In this document: positions 25,777-34,999 of the stretch, piece by piece
Layout of the letters: each line of letters opens with the position of its first letter
Position numbering within the stretch: the first letter of the stretch is position 1
From: JAVBQB01 sp031549265
GTDB lineage: Bacteria > Bacillota > Clostridia > Oscillospirales > JAVBQB01
Assembly: GCA_031549265.1 (NCBI GenBank)
Contig: JAVBQB010000002.1
Location: forward strand, 1 to 64,000
DNA: 64,000 nt
Direction: 5' to 3'
Translations under genes and position numbers: made by a program
Notes under the pieces: generated by a model
The model's input: only the letters and a program-made list of their open reading frames with translations
Databases searched by the model: none
What the model was told of the DNA's origin: nothing

Positions 25777-26636
25777 TTACTGTCACCCCTTCTGGAAGTG
25801 ATTACATTGAGCGTGATTATCAGCAGGAGTATAAACACGAGCAGGACGGTTCCGGCGGCGAACAGCGCGCCCTGGTGCAGTCCGGTCGAGTAGGACATTT
25901 CCATCGCGATTCCCGCGGTCATGGAGCGGACGGAGGAAAGTATGGATTCCGGCATAATAGCCGAGTTTCCGGCGATAAGTATGACTGCCATGGTCTCGCC
26001 GACCGCGCGCCCGATCCCGAGGATTACCGAGGTGAGAATGCCGGACTTTGCCGCCGGGATGAGCACCTTGAACACCGCTTCCTCGCGGGTTGCGCCGAGA
26101 GCCAGCGCGCCCTCGTAATAAAATTCCGGCACGGCGCGGAGCGAGGATTCGCTGATCGTGACTATAGTCGGCAGAATCATGATGCCGAGTATGATAATCG
26201 CGGCGAGCAGGCTGTTGCCCGCGCCGCCGAAAGTATTCATGATAAACGGAACAATTACTATAAGGCCGAAAAAGCCGTAAACGACCGAAGGAATACCGGC
26301 CAGCAGCTCGATGGTCGGCTTGAGTATCCGGTACGACGCCGGTTTGCAGAACCTCGCGAGGTAGACGGCGGTGAGCACCCCGACGGGAACGCCGATTAGC
26401 AGCGCGCCGCCCGTGATAAAGATACTGCCGACGATCATCGGAAAAATGCCGTACTCCCCGGCGGACGGATTCCAGGTCATGCCGAACAGAAAGTTCAGCG
26501 GCCCGATCTCGGCCATTGCGGGGATGCCGCGCGCCAGAATAAACAGCGCGATAAGAAAAACCGACACAATGGACAGCAGCGCGCAAATAAAAAGAACTGA
26601 CTCGAAGAGCTTTTCCCCGATTTTTCTTTTCAGCAT
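25773..26636 (-). CDS. pstC: Phosphate ABC transporter permease PstC
   Basis: 287 residues, about six membrane segments, with ELLAGIPSVVYGFFG and the EAA loop SLRAVPEFYYEGALALGA. The frame is open to 26687, but ATG at 26636 is preferred: GGGAGAC lies about 8 bases ahead and MLKRKIGEKLFE is the usual cytoplasmic start. It is 78 bases downstream of pstS. Confidence 0.95.
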   Translation of the reverse strand: MLKRKIGEKLFESVLFICALLSIVSVFLIALFILARGIPAMAEIGPLNFLFGMTWNPSAGEYGIFPMIVGSIFITGGALLIGVPVGVLTAVYLARFCKPASYRILKPTIELLAGIPSVVYGFFGLIVIVPFIMNTFGGAGNSLLAAIIILGIMILPTIVTISESSLRAVPEFYYEGALALGATREEAVFKVLIPAAKSGILTSVILGIGRAVGETMAVILIAGNSAIMPESILSSVRSMTAGIAMEMSYSTGLHQGALFAAGTVLLVFILLLIITLNVITSRRGDSK

Positions 26637-26714
26637 TGGCAGTCTCCCAAAAGCAGATGAAATGTCCGGACTATCGCGCGTAAACATAACAGATGTTGCA
26701 AAACGGTTTTTGCC

Positions 26715-27557
26715 TCACTCTATCGTCATATAGTTGCTGTCCTTGACCACGTCCTGACCGTCGGAGCGCACCCAGTCAATGAAATCCGCGACGTCTCCGC
26801 CGGGCTCGCCGGAGGTGACCATCAGAAACGGACGAGCCAGCATGTAGGTTCTGTTGCGGATGTTTTCCTCAGTGGCGGAGATTCCATCGATGTCACAGGG
26901 TTTGACCGACTGATCGACGTATCCGAGCGATATATAGCCGATGGCGCGTGGCTTTGTCGCGACGCTTGATTTGATGGCGCCGGTTCCCTCAGCCACAAGG
27001 GCACGCGGGTCGAGCGCGCTCGCTTTTTTCCCGTTTTTCTCGAACTGTACTCCCATGATGCTCTCAAAGGCGTCGCGCGTTCCGGAGCCGGCCTCGCGCG
27101 AGACCAGAATTATCTCGGCGTCAGCGCCGCCGACCTCGCTCCAGTTGCGAATTTTCCCAAGAAAGATATCCCGGATCTGGGCGCCGGTCAACGATTTCAC
27201 CGTATTCTGCGGATTTAGGACGACCGCCATCGCGTCAATGGCAATCTCGTGCCCTACCAGCCCCTTGGCGATTTCATCCTCGGACAAATCTCGGGACGAC
27301 ATGCCGATGTCCGCGCTTCCGTTATATGTTGCCTCTATACCGGCCGAGGAGCCCACCTGTTCGATTTCAATTTTAATGTGCGGGTCGACCAGATCATAGG
27401 CCTCGGTCAGCTTTTCGGCGACCGGCCCCACCGAGGTCGAGCCCACGAGCTTGAGCGTCTTTTCGGCCCCGCCGCCGGAACCGCCCCAGCAGGAGGCAAG
27501 CGTGCAGACCATGGCAACAGCCGCTACAGCCAAAAGAAGTCTCGTTATCTTTTTCAT
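26715..27557 (-). CDS. pstS: Phosphate-binding lipoprotein PstS
   Basis: 280 residues. Lipoprotein signal ending LASC (Cys23), then a Gly/Ser linker and the phosphate-binding fold: LVGSTSVGPVAEKL, DIGMSSRDLSEDE, ISREAGSGTRDAF-like segment VSREAGSGTRDAFESI. It captures phosphate outside the membrane and delivers it to PstCA. First gene of the pst operon, with GGGTGA ahead of the ATG and a promoter about 35 bases upstream. Expression is presumably raised by phosphate limitation, but I could not identify a convincing Pho box. Confidence 0.96.
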   Translation of the reverse strand: MKKITRLLLAVAAVAMVCTLASCWGGSGGGAEKTLKLVGSTSVGPVAEKLTEAYDLVDPHIKIEIEQVGSSAGIEATYNGSADIGMSSRDLSEDEIAKGLVGHEIAIDAMAVVLNPQNTVKSLTGAQIRDIFLGKIRNWSEVGGADAEIILVSREAGSGTRDAFESIMGVQFEKNGKKASALDPRALVAEGTGAIKSSVATKPRAIGYISLGYVDQSVKPCDIDGISATEENIRNRTYMLARPFLMVTSGEPGGDVADFIDWVRSDGQDVVKDSNYMTIE

Positions 27558-27589
27558 AAATCACCCGCCCGAGCAGTTATGCGACATTC

Positions 27590-27617
27590 ATTATACCATA
27601 TTCGACAGTTTTCACAA
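27590..27617 (-). promoter_or_regulatory. Promoter of the pst operon
   Basis: TTGTGA (27617-27612), 16-base spacer, exact TATAAT (27595-27590) with a TG extension on the minus strand. Clear tandem Pho boxes are not visible upstream. Confidence 0.65.
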
Positions 27618-27941
27618 GCAAAACTTGCCATTTTAACAAATCGGACAGCGAGTCTCCAATTTTAATAGACAATTACAATATACTATTATGACACAACGGA
27701 GCCGAATAATTACAAGCCTGAACAATCTCTCAATTTTGCTCCCAAGCTGCCGACCTCCGGGCTTGTCATCTTCATTGCCGTAATAATATCGACATTTTCG
27801 TCATAATTATAGTTTGACGGACATATTACGGCGCGGTTTTGCACCATATCCAATCGACTACTATGCGGTATATTCCGGACAATGATTTCCGGTGCTGCTT
27901 TTGGTATTCAGCACACTCCGGCGGATGTATGCCAAATAACA
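27618..27941. other. Intergenic stretch between htrA terminator and pst promoter; no gene seen
   Basis: About 320 bases with no open frame carrying an SD on either strand. It is AT-richer than its surroundings near 27640-27700 (upstream of the pst promoter), so it could hold regulator sites for the pst operon, but no repeated motif was identified with confidence. Confidence 0.5.
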
Positions 27942-27977
27942 GCGGAAAACCGCCGGAACGCTAAACATTCCGGCGGC
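27942..27977 (-). terminator. Terminator of htrA
   Basis: TTCCGGCGG / CCGCCGGAA arms (27976-27968 and 27958-27950) form a 9-bp GC-rich stem with a 9-base loop on the minus strand, followed by TTTTCC. Just downstream of the htrA stop. Confidence 0.8.
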
Positions 27978-27994
27978 ATTATTGCTGACAGGCG

Positions 27995-29659
27995 TCACCA
28001 TCCAAATTGTCCGCCAAACGGATCGTTTGAAAACGGATTGCTTTCAAATCCGCTGGCCGGAACTTCGGACGAGAACTTGCTCTCGGGCTCTTGTTCATCC
28101 AGTTTAATGGACACGGTTTTCGCTTCCTTCAGGCGGTTATATGAGAGATTGACCGTGTCGCCAGCGGATTTGTCCAGCAGGAGCAGTTTAAGCTCGCTGT
28201 AGCTCTTGATCGGCTTGCCGTCGATCGCCGTGATAATATCGTCGACCTTCAAACCGGCTTTTTCGGCGCAGCTCCCGCTTTTCACGCTCGTAATGTAAAC
28301 GCCCTGCGGCAGCTCATAGTAACGGGACATCTCCGCCGTGAAAGCGTCTACGGTAATTCCCAGTTCGGCGCGGCCGGTCACATACCCTTCGGATTTAAGC
28401 TTGTTTATAATAATCTGAGCCTCGTTGCTGGGAATGGCGAATCCGATGCCTTCGACGCCGTTGCCCGCGCTCTTTGCCGAGTTAATGCCGATTACCTGTC
28501 CGAGCGCGTTTATCAGCGGACCACCCGAATTGCCGGGGCTGATCGCGGCGTCGGTCTGCAATACGCTCATGGGCGTTCCGTCAATGTTTATATCCCTTCG
28601 CTGCGAGCTGATAATGCCCGAAGTAAGCGTATTGGCTAGCTCGCCCAGCGGGTTGCCGATCGCGACAACCGGGTCTCCCACCTTCAGAGCGTCGGAGTCG
28701 CCAAACTCCACTTTTGTGAGGCCGGAGGCTTCAATTTTAAGCACCGCGATGTCAGTTGTCGAATCCCTGCCGACAACGCGCGCGTCATAAGACTTGCCGT
28801 CCGCAAAAGTCACCTTTATTTTGCTCGCACCGGATATTACATGATTGTTGGTGACGATATACCCGTCCTCGCTGATAACGAATCCGGAGCCCGCCGTCGC
28901 GACAGGCGTCCTGTTTCCAAAGACATTGCGCACCGTGGACTCGGTCGATATCGCGACTGCCGCGGGATTAACCTTTTCGTATATCTCCGCAATGGTCATC
29001 GCGCCCGATACTTTCGCGACGCTGCGCGCTTCGGTGACTGCGTTTGCGGTTGCCTGCACGACGGGAGACGGCTGCGCTTCCGAATTCATCATGGACGCGA
29101 CGCCCGCTCCGACTCCTCCGCCAACCGCACCTCCCGCCAGCGTGCAGCAGATTGCCAGCGCGGCGACACGGGTTCCGGCTCTTTTCGCCTTCTTGGGGCG
29201 GCTGTGTGGCTCGGCTCCCGGCGCTTCCTGCTCCCTCGCGTGCGGGGGTACGGGATTTACATAGCCCGCGGCCGGACGGGACGGCTCAACCCAGCCGATC
29301 TGCCCGTTCTGCGCGGCTCCTCCCGATTCATGCCGGCCGGCGTCGTATGTCGAATGATACACGTCATGCTGGCTGGGCATGTCCGCGTAACGATACCTGT
29401 AATCGCCGGCAAATTCGCCCGCCGGGCGGGGCGCTCCGTTCTCGTTCCATTGTCCGGACGCGGGTGACGCGGGTGGTTGGTTATATGCGGGGCCCGCTTC
29501 CGGCCGCGCGCCGCCGTGTGCTACTTCTCCCTTTTCGTCGGGATTGTAGTGATATCCCGCTTCGTATGCGCGCGTCTCTGGCGGCCGGCCTGCGCCGTTT
29601 TCGCCGTTTGAGGCACCATTCTGAGGGTTAATCGCACCGTTTCTGTCTTGATCGTTCAT
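27995..29659 (-). CDS. Membrane-anchored HtrA/DegP-type serine protease with PDZ domain
   Basis: About 554 residues. A long N-terminal cytoplasmic region (1-160) is Asn/Gly/Pro/Glu-rich and disordered; one membrane segment follows (RVAALAICCTLAGG..., about 165-190); then a trypsin-like domain with His273 (TNNHVISGA), Asp303 (TTDIAVLK) and Ser378 (GNSGGP), and a C-terminal PDZ domain (about 450-535). It degrades or refolds damaged proteins outside the membrane. ATG at 29659 is chosen over the earlier frame start because GGAGG lies 9 bases ahead. It is a single-gene unit with a terminator behind it. The disordered N-terminus is longer than in Bacillus HtrA. Confidence 0.93.
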   Translation of the reverse strand: MNDQDRNGAINPQNGASNGENGAGRPPETRAYEAGYHYNPDEKGEVAHGGARPEAGPAYNQPPASPASGQWNENGAPRPAGEFAGDYRYRYADMPSQHDVYHSTYDAGRHESGGAAQNGQIGWVEPSRPAAGYVNPVPPHAREQEAPGAEPHSRPKKAKRAGTRVAALAICCTLAGGAVGGGVGAGVASMMNSEAQPSPVVQATANAVTEARSVAKVSGAMTIAEIYEKVNPAAVAISTESTVRNVFGNRTPVATAGSGFVISEDGYIVTNNHVISGASKIKVTFADGKSYDARVVGRDSTTDIAVLKIEASGLTKVEFGDSDALKVGDPVVAIGNPLGELANTLTSGIISSQRRDINIDGTPMSVLQTDAAISPGNSGGPLINALGQVIGINSAKSAGNGVEGIGFAIPSNEAQIIINKLKSEGYVTGRAELGITVDAFTAEMSRYYELPQGVYITSVKSGSCAEKAGLKVDDIITAIDGKPIKSYSELKLLLLDKSAGDTVNLSYNRLKEAKTVSIKLDEQEPESKFSSEVPASGFESNPFSNDPFGGQFGW

Positions 29660-29814
29660 ATCTTGAATCCTCCTTGTCGAAACTGTATTGATTGTACGAT
29701 TAACATATGTCAAAGCTATGATAAATACTCGAACAGAATTTTAATTTTTTTTGAACTGTTTTTTAACATATCTGTTATATACTTAATTCCGCAGTATTCC
29801 GGCGCATGATAAAG

Positions 29815-29844
29815 ACCATCCGCGAGCCAAAGCCCGCGGATGGT
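29815..29844 (-). terminator. Perfect hairpin after the 135-residue gene, possible terminator
   Basis: ACCATCCGCG and CGCGGATGGT are perfect complements (10 bp) with a 10-base loop. On the minus strand it is followed by only CTTTATC, a weak U-run, so termination is likely but not certain. It stands 110 bases behind the gene that ends at 29955. Confidence 0.55.
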
Positions 29845-29954
29845 AATTTGCTAAAATAATACAATATTGAAAATAATTGCAATAACATTTGATTTTTTCG
29901 GCAAAATATGATATACTGGTGCGAGCGGCGTTCGCGTCCGAGTCTCAGTACAGG

Positions 29955-30362
29955 TCAGATATCCAGCGAAATATTGTCGGTTCCGTGCATTTCGAACTCG
30001 GCAATATACGTCTTGATGCGTTCGTTCAGCTCGTCGTCGTCGCTCTCGTCGCAGCCGTGCTCCTGCATGTCGCGCCGCGCGAGCTCCTCGGCTAGGATCT
30101 CAAAGAACACGGTATCCTCGTAATCCATGATTGCCTCGTGTATTCCGCCCTCCACAAAGGCGCGGGACGGCGCCGATTCGCCGTCAATGATCTCAACAAG
30201 ACCGGCCATTCCGTTAATCAGTCCATGCGAAAACAGGTAGCCTTCCACTTCATCGTAATCCTTGATTCGGTCGTCGCCTCTGGTTGAATTCAGAACCCAG
30301 TTGCCGATGTAAACAAGATCGAGCAGCCTGCGGAATTGCTTTTTGGTCAGTTTGATATTCAT
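29955..30362 (-). CDS. Acidic protein of unknown function
   Basis: 135 residues, no signal peptide or membrane segment. N-terminal helix MNIKLTKKQFRRLLDLVYIG is basic; the remainder is markedly acidic, with a stretch CDESDDDELNERIK near 105-118. Composition predicts mostly helix. I do not recognise the family. ATG at 30362 is favoured over GTG at 30371 because GGAGGTG lies about 7 bases ahead. It has a good promoter of its own (TTGTCA-18-TATAAT) and is divergent from the D-Ala-D-Ala ligase gene, so it is very likely expressed as a single gene. Confidence 0.75.
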   Translation of the reverse strand: MNIKLTKKQFRRLLDLVYIGNWVLNSTRGDDRIKDYDEVEGYLFSHGLINGMAGLVEIIDGESAPSRAFVEGGIHEAIMDYEDTVFFEILAEELARRDMQEHGCDESDDDELNERIKTYIAEFEMHGTDNISLDI

Positions 30363-30397
30363 ATATCGCACCTCCTTGACAAAGGACGTTATTAATC

Positions 30398-30427
30398 ATT
30401 ATAGCATCGGGTCATGCTTTATGACAA
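30398..30427 (-). promoter_or_regulatory. Promoter of the acidic 135-residue gene
   Basis: TTGTCA (30427-30422), 18-base spacer, exact TATAAT (30403-30398) on the minus strand, about 35 bases before the ATG. Confidence 0.75.
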
Positions 30428-30517
30428 GCGGAAAACAAAAACATTACCCCTCAAAATCATTTTACACGATATAAATAATAAAGCAAGCAGGTTGCAACAA
30501 TTTTTTTCTTTAATTTC

Positions 30518-30526
30518 TGCTAGTAT
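30518..30526 (+). promoter_or_regulatory. Possible extended -10 for ddl
   Basis: TGCTAGTAT carries the TGn extension and a near-consensus -10 (30521-30526), preceded by an AT-rich tract but no well-spaced -35. About 100 bases before the ddl ATG. Confidence 0.35.
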
Positions 30527-30625
30527 TAATTATCAACTGCGGCCATCCGAAAACCGGATTGCGGTTTTGCGCGGCGGCGTCCGCGGATTAACCCTCCGGC
30601 GCCGCTCACAAGTATAGGAGCGAAT

Positions 30626-31711
30626 ATGGGAAAGATTAATCTTTGCGTTTTATTTGGCGGAGTTTCACCGGAGCATGAGGTCAGCCTCAATTCGACGTAT
30701 TCGATTCTTACAAATATCGACATTGATAAGTATAACCTTTATCCGGTGGGAATAACCAAGTCGGGCCGCTGGCTGCTGGTGCTGGACGACGACCTGTCAC
30801 AGGTGCGCGACGGCGGATGGGAAACCAACAGCCGCAACGTAGCCGCCATTTTGTCTCCCGAGCGCGGAGTTGGTTTGGTGCTGCCCGGAAACCAGGTCTC
30901 GACCATACATATCGACTGCGTCTTTCCTGTCCTGCACGGCGAAAACGGCGAGGACGGCTCGGTTCAGGGCCTGTGCCAGCTTGCGGGCATCCCCTGCGTC
31001 GGCGCGGACGTCGGCGCGTCGTCTAACTGCATGGACAAAACGATCACCCATCTGCTGACCCGCGAAATTCCGCAGGCAAGTAAGGAATACTTCTCGTTTG
31101 AGCATTTTAAGCACAACGAGGACCGTGTTCTCAATCTGATTGAATCCGGCTTTGATTATCCGGTTTTCGTCAAGCCCGCGCGGGCCGGTTCCTCGGTGGG
31201 CGTGTCCAAGGCGCGGGACCGCGAGTCGCTCAGGGCGGCTATCTCGGTCGCGGGCGCGGTGGACGACAAGGTGATCGTGGAGGAATTCATTGACGGGCGC
31301 GAGATAGAGGTCTCGGTGCTCGGAAACGGCAAGCCGATCGCCTCTGTCTGCGGCGAAATAGTTCCTGCCGAGGAGTTTTACTCATACGACGCCAAGTATA
31401 ATAACGACGACTCAAAACTACATATACCGGCCAGCCTGCCCGATGAAACTGGCGAGCTGATCCGTGAGACCGCCGTCCGCGTTTTCAGGCTGATGGGCTG
31501 CCGGGGCCTTGCCCGCGTGGATTTCTTTGTCCGCAAGTCGGACGGTGCCGTGTTTTTCAACGAAATCAACACCATGCCGGGCTTCACGGATATTAGCATG
31601 TATCCCAAAATGCTTGAAGCGTCGGGCATTCCGTATCATCTGCTGCTCGACAAGCTGATTGACCTCGCAAGAGAACCGGATTTGCGCGTTGCCGGCGCGC
31701 TCCCGGTGTGA
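30626..31711 (+). CDS. ddl: D-alanine--D-alanine ligase
   Basis: 361 residues of the ATP-grasp family. N-terminal LFGGVSPEHEVSLNS, then PVLHGENGEDGSVQGL, PVFVKPARAGSSVGVSKA and the Mg/ATP site VFFNEINTMPGFT. It joins two D-Ala residues for peptidoglycan precursors. The omega-loop region FYSYDAKYNND resembles D-Ala-D-Ala enzymes rather than VanA-type D-lactate ligases. AGGAG precedes the ATG. The next gene makes D-Glu, so the pair supplies D-amino acids for the wall. Confidence 0.96.
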   Translation: MGKINLCVLFGGVSPEHEVSLNSTYSILTNIDIDKYNLYPVGITKSGRWLLVLDDDLSQVRDGGWETNSRNVAAILSPERGVGLVLPGNQVSTIHIDCVFPVLHGENGEDGSVQGLCQLAGIPCVGADVGASSNCMDKTITHLLTREIPQASKEYFSFEHFKHNEDRVLNLIESGFDYPVFVKPARAGSSVGVSKARDRESLRAAISVAGAVDDKVIVEEFIDGREIEVSVLGNGKPIASVCGEIVPAEEFYSYDAKYNNDDSKLHIPASLPDETGELIRETAVRVFRLMGCRGLARVDFFVRKSDGAVFFNEINTMPGFTDISMYPKMLEASGIPYHLLLDKLIDLAREPDLRVAGALPV

Positions 31712-31787
31712 GCAGAGTCGACTCCGCAACTGCTGAAAAATTCAGTTGCTTTTCGGGAGATTTCATTTGCAATAAACATTACAGGCG

Positions 31788-32612
31788 GTGACCGACATCG
31801 ATAACCGTTCAATTGGCGTGCTCGACTCGGGGCTTGGCGGACTGACCGCCGTCCGTGAGTTGATGCAGCTGCTGCCAAACGAGAACATCATATATTTCGG
31901 CGATACCGGGCGCGTTCCTTACGGCTCACGCTCAAAGGACACAATACTCAGCTACACGCGTCAGGATATACGCTTTCTCCGTTCGTTCGACATCAAGGCG
32001 ATCGTCGTGGCCTGCGGGACAATCAGCACGGTCGCGCTTGACCTTCTTTCCGGCGAATACGACATCCCGATCATCGGCGTGCTCCGCGCGTCGGCATACC
32101 GCGCCGCCAAGCTGACCGAAAACGGCCGCGTCGGACTCATTGGGACACAGGCGACCGTCGCGTCCGGCGAATATGAGCGGATGATTACCGAAATCAATCC
32201 TGATGCCGTCGTTTTTTCGGCGGCATGTCCGCTGTTTGTGCCGATGGTGGAAAACGGCAGAACCAGCCGCGGTGATATCGTCATTGAGACGGTCGCCGCC
32301 GAATACCTTGCCCCGCTGAAATCCGCCGGAGTGGATACGCTGATACTCGGCTGCACCCACTACCCGCTGCTGTCCGACGTAATCTCGGCGTATATGGGCG
32401 GCGGCGTGCGGCTGATTAACTCCGGCGCAGAAGCGGCTTCCTACGCCGCAAGCGTGCTGACGATGACCGAGAAGCTGTCCTCGGCGGACGGCACAGGCTC
32501 CGCGCAATATTTTGTCAGCGACAGCGTAACCGGATTTACCGAGCTTGCGTCGCGATATCTGTCGCGCGACGTCGAGGGCGCGGTTACTTTTGTTGAAATC
32601 GAAACATTCTGA
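31788..32612 (+). CDS. murI: Glutamate racemase
   Basis: 274 residues. GVLDSGLGGLTAVREL at the N-terminus, YFGDTGRVPYG, catalytic Cys76 in VVACGTIST and Cys189 in LGCTHYPLL. The first Cys motif reads CGT where many racemases have CNT. It converts L- to D-glutamate for peptidoglycan. The start is GTG at 31788; the SD is weak (an AGGCGG directly before it), so the start is less certain than the gene. It follows ddl by 76 bases. Confidence 0.93.
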   Translation: MTDIDNRSIGVLDSGLGGLTAVRELMQLLPNENIIYFGDTGRVPYGSRSKDTILSYTRQDIRFLRSFDIKAIVVACGTISTVALDLLSGEYDIPIIGVLRASAYRAAKLTENGRVGLIGTQATVASGEYERMITEINPDAVVFSAACPLFVPMVENGRTSRGDIVIETVAAEYLAPLKSAGVDTLILGCTHYPLLSDVISAYMGGGVRLINSGAEAASYAASVLTMTEKLSSADGTGSAQYFVSDSVTGFTELASRYLSRDVEGAVTFVEIETF

Positions 32613-32717
32613 AACTTCGCGGCCGAAATTGTAGTTAATTTTCCGTATTTACATACGCGAAATGTTGTTATATTATATGACTATTGCCCCGCGAAAAACA
32701 GCAGTGGAGGGACGCGC

Positions 32718-33146
32718 ATGAAAAAAGATGCCATCATTTCAATATCGGGCAAGAACGGACTGGGATTCGCGGACGAATGTGACGTTGAACTCGTTACCTC
32801 CGGCAGCTTTTACAGGACAAACGGCGACTACTTTATATGCTATAAGGAAAGCGCGCTGACCGGCCTCGAGGGAACGACCACAACGGTCAAAATCGAAGGA
32901 AAGCGCGTCATTCTGGTTCGGTACGGCTGTGTTTCCACACATCAGGTTTTTGAGCAGGGCACCAAGCATTTTTCGTATTACGACACCGAAATCGGCTCCA
33001 TGACGGTCGGCGTCAGCGCCCGCAAAGTGCGCGCGGCGCTCACTGATTCGGGCGGCGAACTGGAGATTGACTACTCCGTCGAAGTCGACCATACTGTCAC
33101 GGGCGAGAGCGCTTTTAAAATCAGCGTGCGCACCGTGCCGAGCTGA
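32718..33146 (+). CDS. DUF1934 (YwiB-type) beta-barrel protein
   Basis: 142 residues matching the DUF1934/YwiB family in layout: a small lipocalin-like barrel with YFICYKESALTGLEGTTTTVKIEG and HFSYYDTEIGSMTVGV. Function unknown; the gene lies just ahead of argS in many Firmicutes, as here (68-base gap). SD GGAGGG about 6 bases before ATG. A TATAT-rich region before the SD could be its promoter but is not clear. Confidence 0.88.
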   Translation: MKKDAIISISGKNGLGFADECDVELVTSGSFYRTNGDYFICYKESALTGLEGTTTTVKIEGKRVILVRYGCVSTHQVFEQGTKHFSYYDTEIGSMTVGVSARKVRAALTDSGGELEIDYSVEVDHTVTGESAFKISVRTVPS

Positions 33147-33214
33147 TTTTATTTTCCGTTTTCCGTCTTATATCGAAGCGAAACTTAATATCTTTATTTT
33201 TTTAGGAATACTTT

Positions 33215-34930
33215 ATGTCAAATTTGATAGATTCGGCCAAGCAGCAGCTAATATCCCTTGTCGAGGACGCAATGCGTTCAGCGGTCGCCGCCAATGAACT
33301 CCCCCAGGCGGAAACGCCGGCTCCGGCGGCCGAGATTCCGAAGGACCCGTCGATGGGCGACTTTGCCACTGGCTACGCGATGGCTTGCGCGCGTGCGCTG
33401 AAGATGCAGCCGCGCAAAATCGCCGAAATCCTCTGCGCTCATATTCAAAACGCGATCAGCACGGCGTCAGCAGCCGTGATTTATTTTTGCGGCGTCGACG
33501 TGGCGGGCGCGGGCTACCTCAACTTCCGCCTGTCGGACGCGTGGTATCAAAACGTGCTGCGCGACATAGAAACCGAGTCCGACCGCTACGGATATATTGA
33601 CGAGGGCAACGGCCGCCGGGTAATGGTGGAGTTCGTCTCGGCCAACCCGACCGGCACTATGACCATCGGCAACGCGCGCGGCGGCGTGCTGGGCGATACG
33701 CTGGCGGCGGTGCTGGAACGCGCGGGCTTTGACGTCTGGCGCGAATTCTATGTTAACGACGCCGGAAACCAGGTCAACCTGTTCGGCAAGTCGATGCGCG
33801 TGCGGTATATTCAGCTGCTCCGCGGCGAGGATGCCATTGAGATGCCTGAGGGCTCGTACATGGGCGAGGATATCAAGGCACTGGCCGCCGAATATCGTGA
33901 GCTTTACGGCGAGAGCGACGACGCGCTTTCCGAGGACGAGCTGGTCGAAAAGATGATTGCGTTCGGCCTTGACCGCAACATCGACCGTATGCGCCGCGAC
34001 CTGGAACGCTACAGAATCAAATACGACCGCTGGTTCAGGGAGACTGAGCTGCACGAGAGCGGATACGTGGACGACACAATGCGCCTGCTCACCGAGCGCG
34101 GTCACACTTATGAGAAGGACGGGGCGCTCTGGTTCCGGGCCACAGATTTCGGCTGCGAAAAAGACGAAGTCATGCGTAAGTCGAGCGGTTATTACACATA
34201 TTATGCGGTAGATATCGCCTATCACCGTGATAAATTCGAAAAACGCGGGTTCGACCGGGTCATCGACGTGCTGGGCGCCGACCATCACGGCCATACGTTG
34301 CGCTTCAAGTCGGCGATGTCCGCTATTGGCATCGATCCGGACAGGCTGGAGTTTGCTTTGATGCAGCTGGTGCACCTGCTGCGCGGCGGCGAGGCCGTCC
34401 GTATGTCCAAGCGCACCGGACGGGCGATCACGCTCGCCGACCTGCTGGACGAGGTGCCGGTGGACGCCGCGCGCTTCTTTTTCAACCTGCAAAAGCCGGA
34501 TACCCACCTGGAATTCGACATGGATCTTGCCATCCGTTCGGACAGCGAGAGCCCGGTTTATTATGTTCAGTACGCCCACGCGCGAATTTGCAGCCTGGCG
34601 CTGATGCTGGAATCCGAAAGCGTGACTGTGCCCGCCGCCGGTGACGTCAATATTTCGGCGTTGGACAGCCCGCTCGAGCGTGAGCTGATCAAGGCGCTCG
34701 CGCAGTATCCGGAGGAAATCCGGCAGGCGGCGCGGCAGCTCGACCCGTCGAGAATCAACCGCTATCTGGTCGACCTCGCGACGCGGTTCCACCGGTTCTA
34801 TACCGCAAACCGCATCAAGGGCTCCGATCCCGACGTGATGCGCGCCCGGCTCAAGCTGGCCGACAGCGTCCGCTCGGTTCTGTGCTGCGGTCTGACCCTG
34901 CTGGGCATTTCCGCCCCGCCGAAGATGTGA
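33215..34930 (+). CDS. argS: Arginyl-tRNA synthetase (altered HIGH motif)
   Basis: 571 residues: N-terminal Add-1 domain, class I catalytic core with EFVSANPTGTMTIGNARGG, EFYVNDAGNQVN, the H-x-G-like HHGHTLRFK segment, KMSKS-type VRMSKRTGR, and a C-terminal anticodon domain ending LLGISAPPKM. It charges tRNA-Arg. The HIGH signature, HIGN or HIGH in the enzymes I remember, reads Thr150-Ile-Gly-Asn: the first His is replaced by Thr. The rest of the active site looks intact, and no second argS is in the window. The start is ATG at 33215 with a weak SD (TTAGGAA). Confidence 0.95.
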   Translation: MSNLIDSAKQQLISLVEDAMRSAVAANELPQAETPAPAAEIPKDPSMGDFATGYAMACARALKMQPRKIAEILCAHIQNAISTASAAVIYFCGVDVAGAGYLNFRLSDAWYQNVLRDIETESDRYGYIDEGNGRRVMVEFVSANPTGTMTIGNARGGVLGDTLAAVLERAGFDVWREFYVNDAGNQVNLFGKSMRVRYIQLLRGEDAIEMPEGSYMGEDIKALAAEYRELYGESDDALSEDELVEKMIAFGLDRNIDRMRRDLERYRIKYDRWFRETELHESGYVDDTMRLLTERGHTYEKDGALWFRATDFGCEKDEVMRKSSGYYTYYAVDIAYHRDKFEKRGFDRVIDVLGADHHGHTLRFKSAMSAIGIDPDRLEFALMQLVHLLRGGEAVRMSKRTGRAITLADLLDEVPVDAARFFFNLQKPDTHLEFDMDLAIRSDSESPVYYVQYAHARICSLALMLESESVTVPAAGDVNISALDSPLERELIKALAQYPEEIRQAARQLDPSRINRYLVDLATRFHRFYTANRIKGSDPDVMRARLKLADSVRSVLCCGLTLLGISAPPKM

Positions 34931-34999
34931 TTCCGTTTCGACAGTGGTCGTGCCCGGACTCACCCTTGAAGTTTCGCTCTATCGTTTAAGGAGAAATAA

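Noticed and set aside
27618..27720. Possible Pho box upstream of pstS
   Set aside because: CTGTC-like and TTAACA-like fragments occur but not as a properly spaced tandem repeat, so I do not call one.
33467..34963. 498-codon open frame on the minus strand opposite argS
   Set aside because: It lies wholly against a clear ArgRS with conserved motifs, lacks an SD and has the biased composition of a GC-driven antisense frame.
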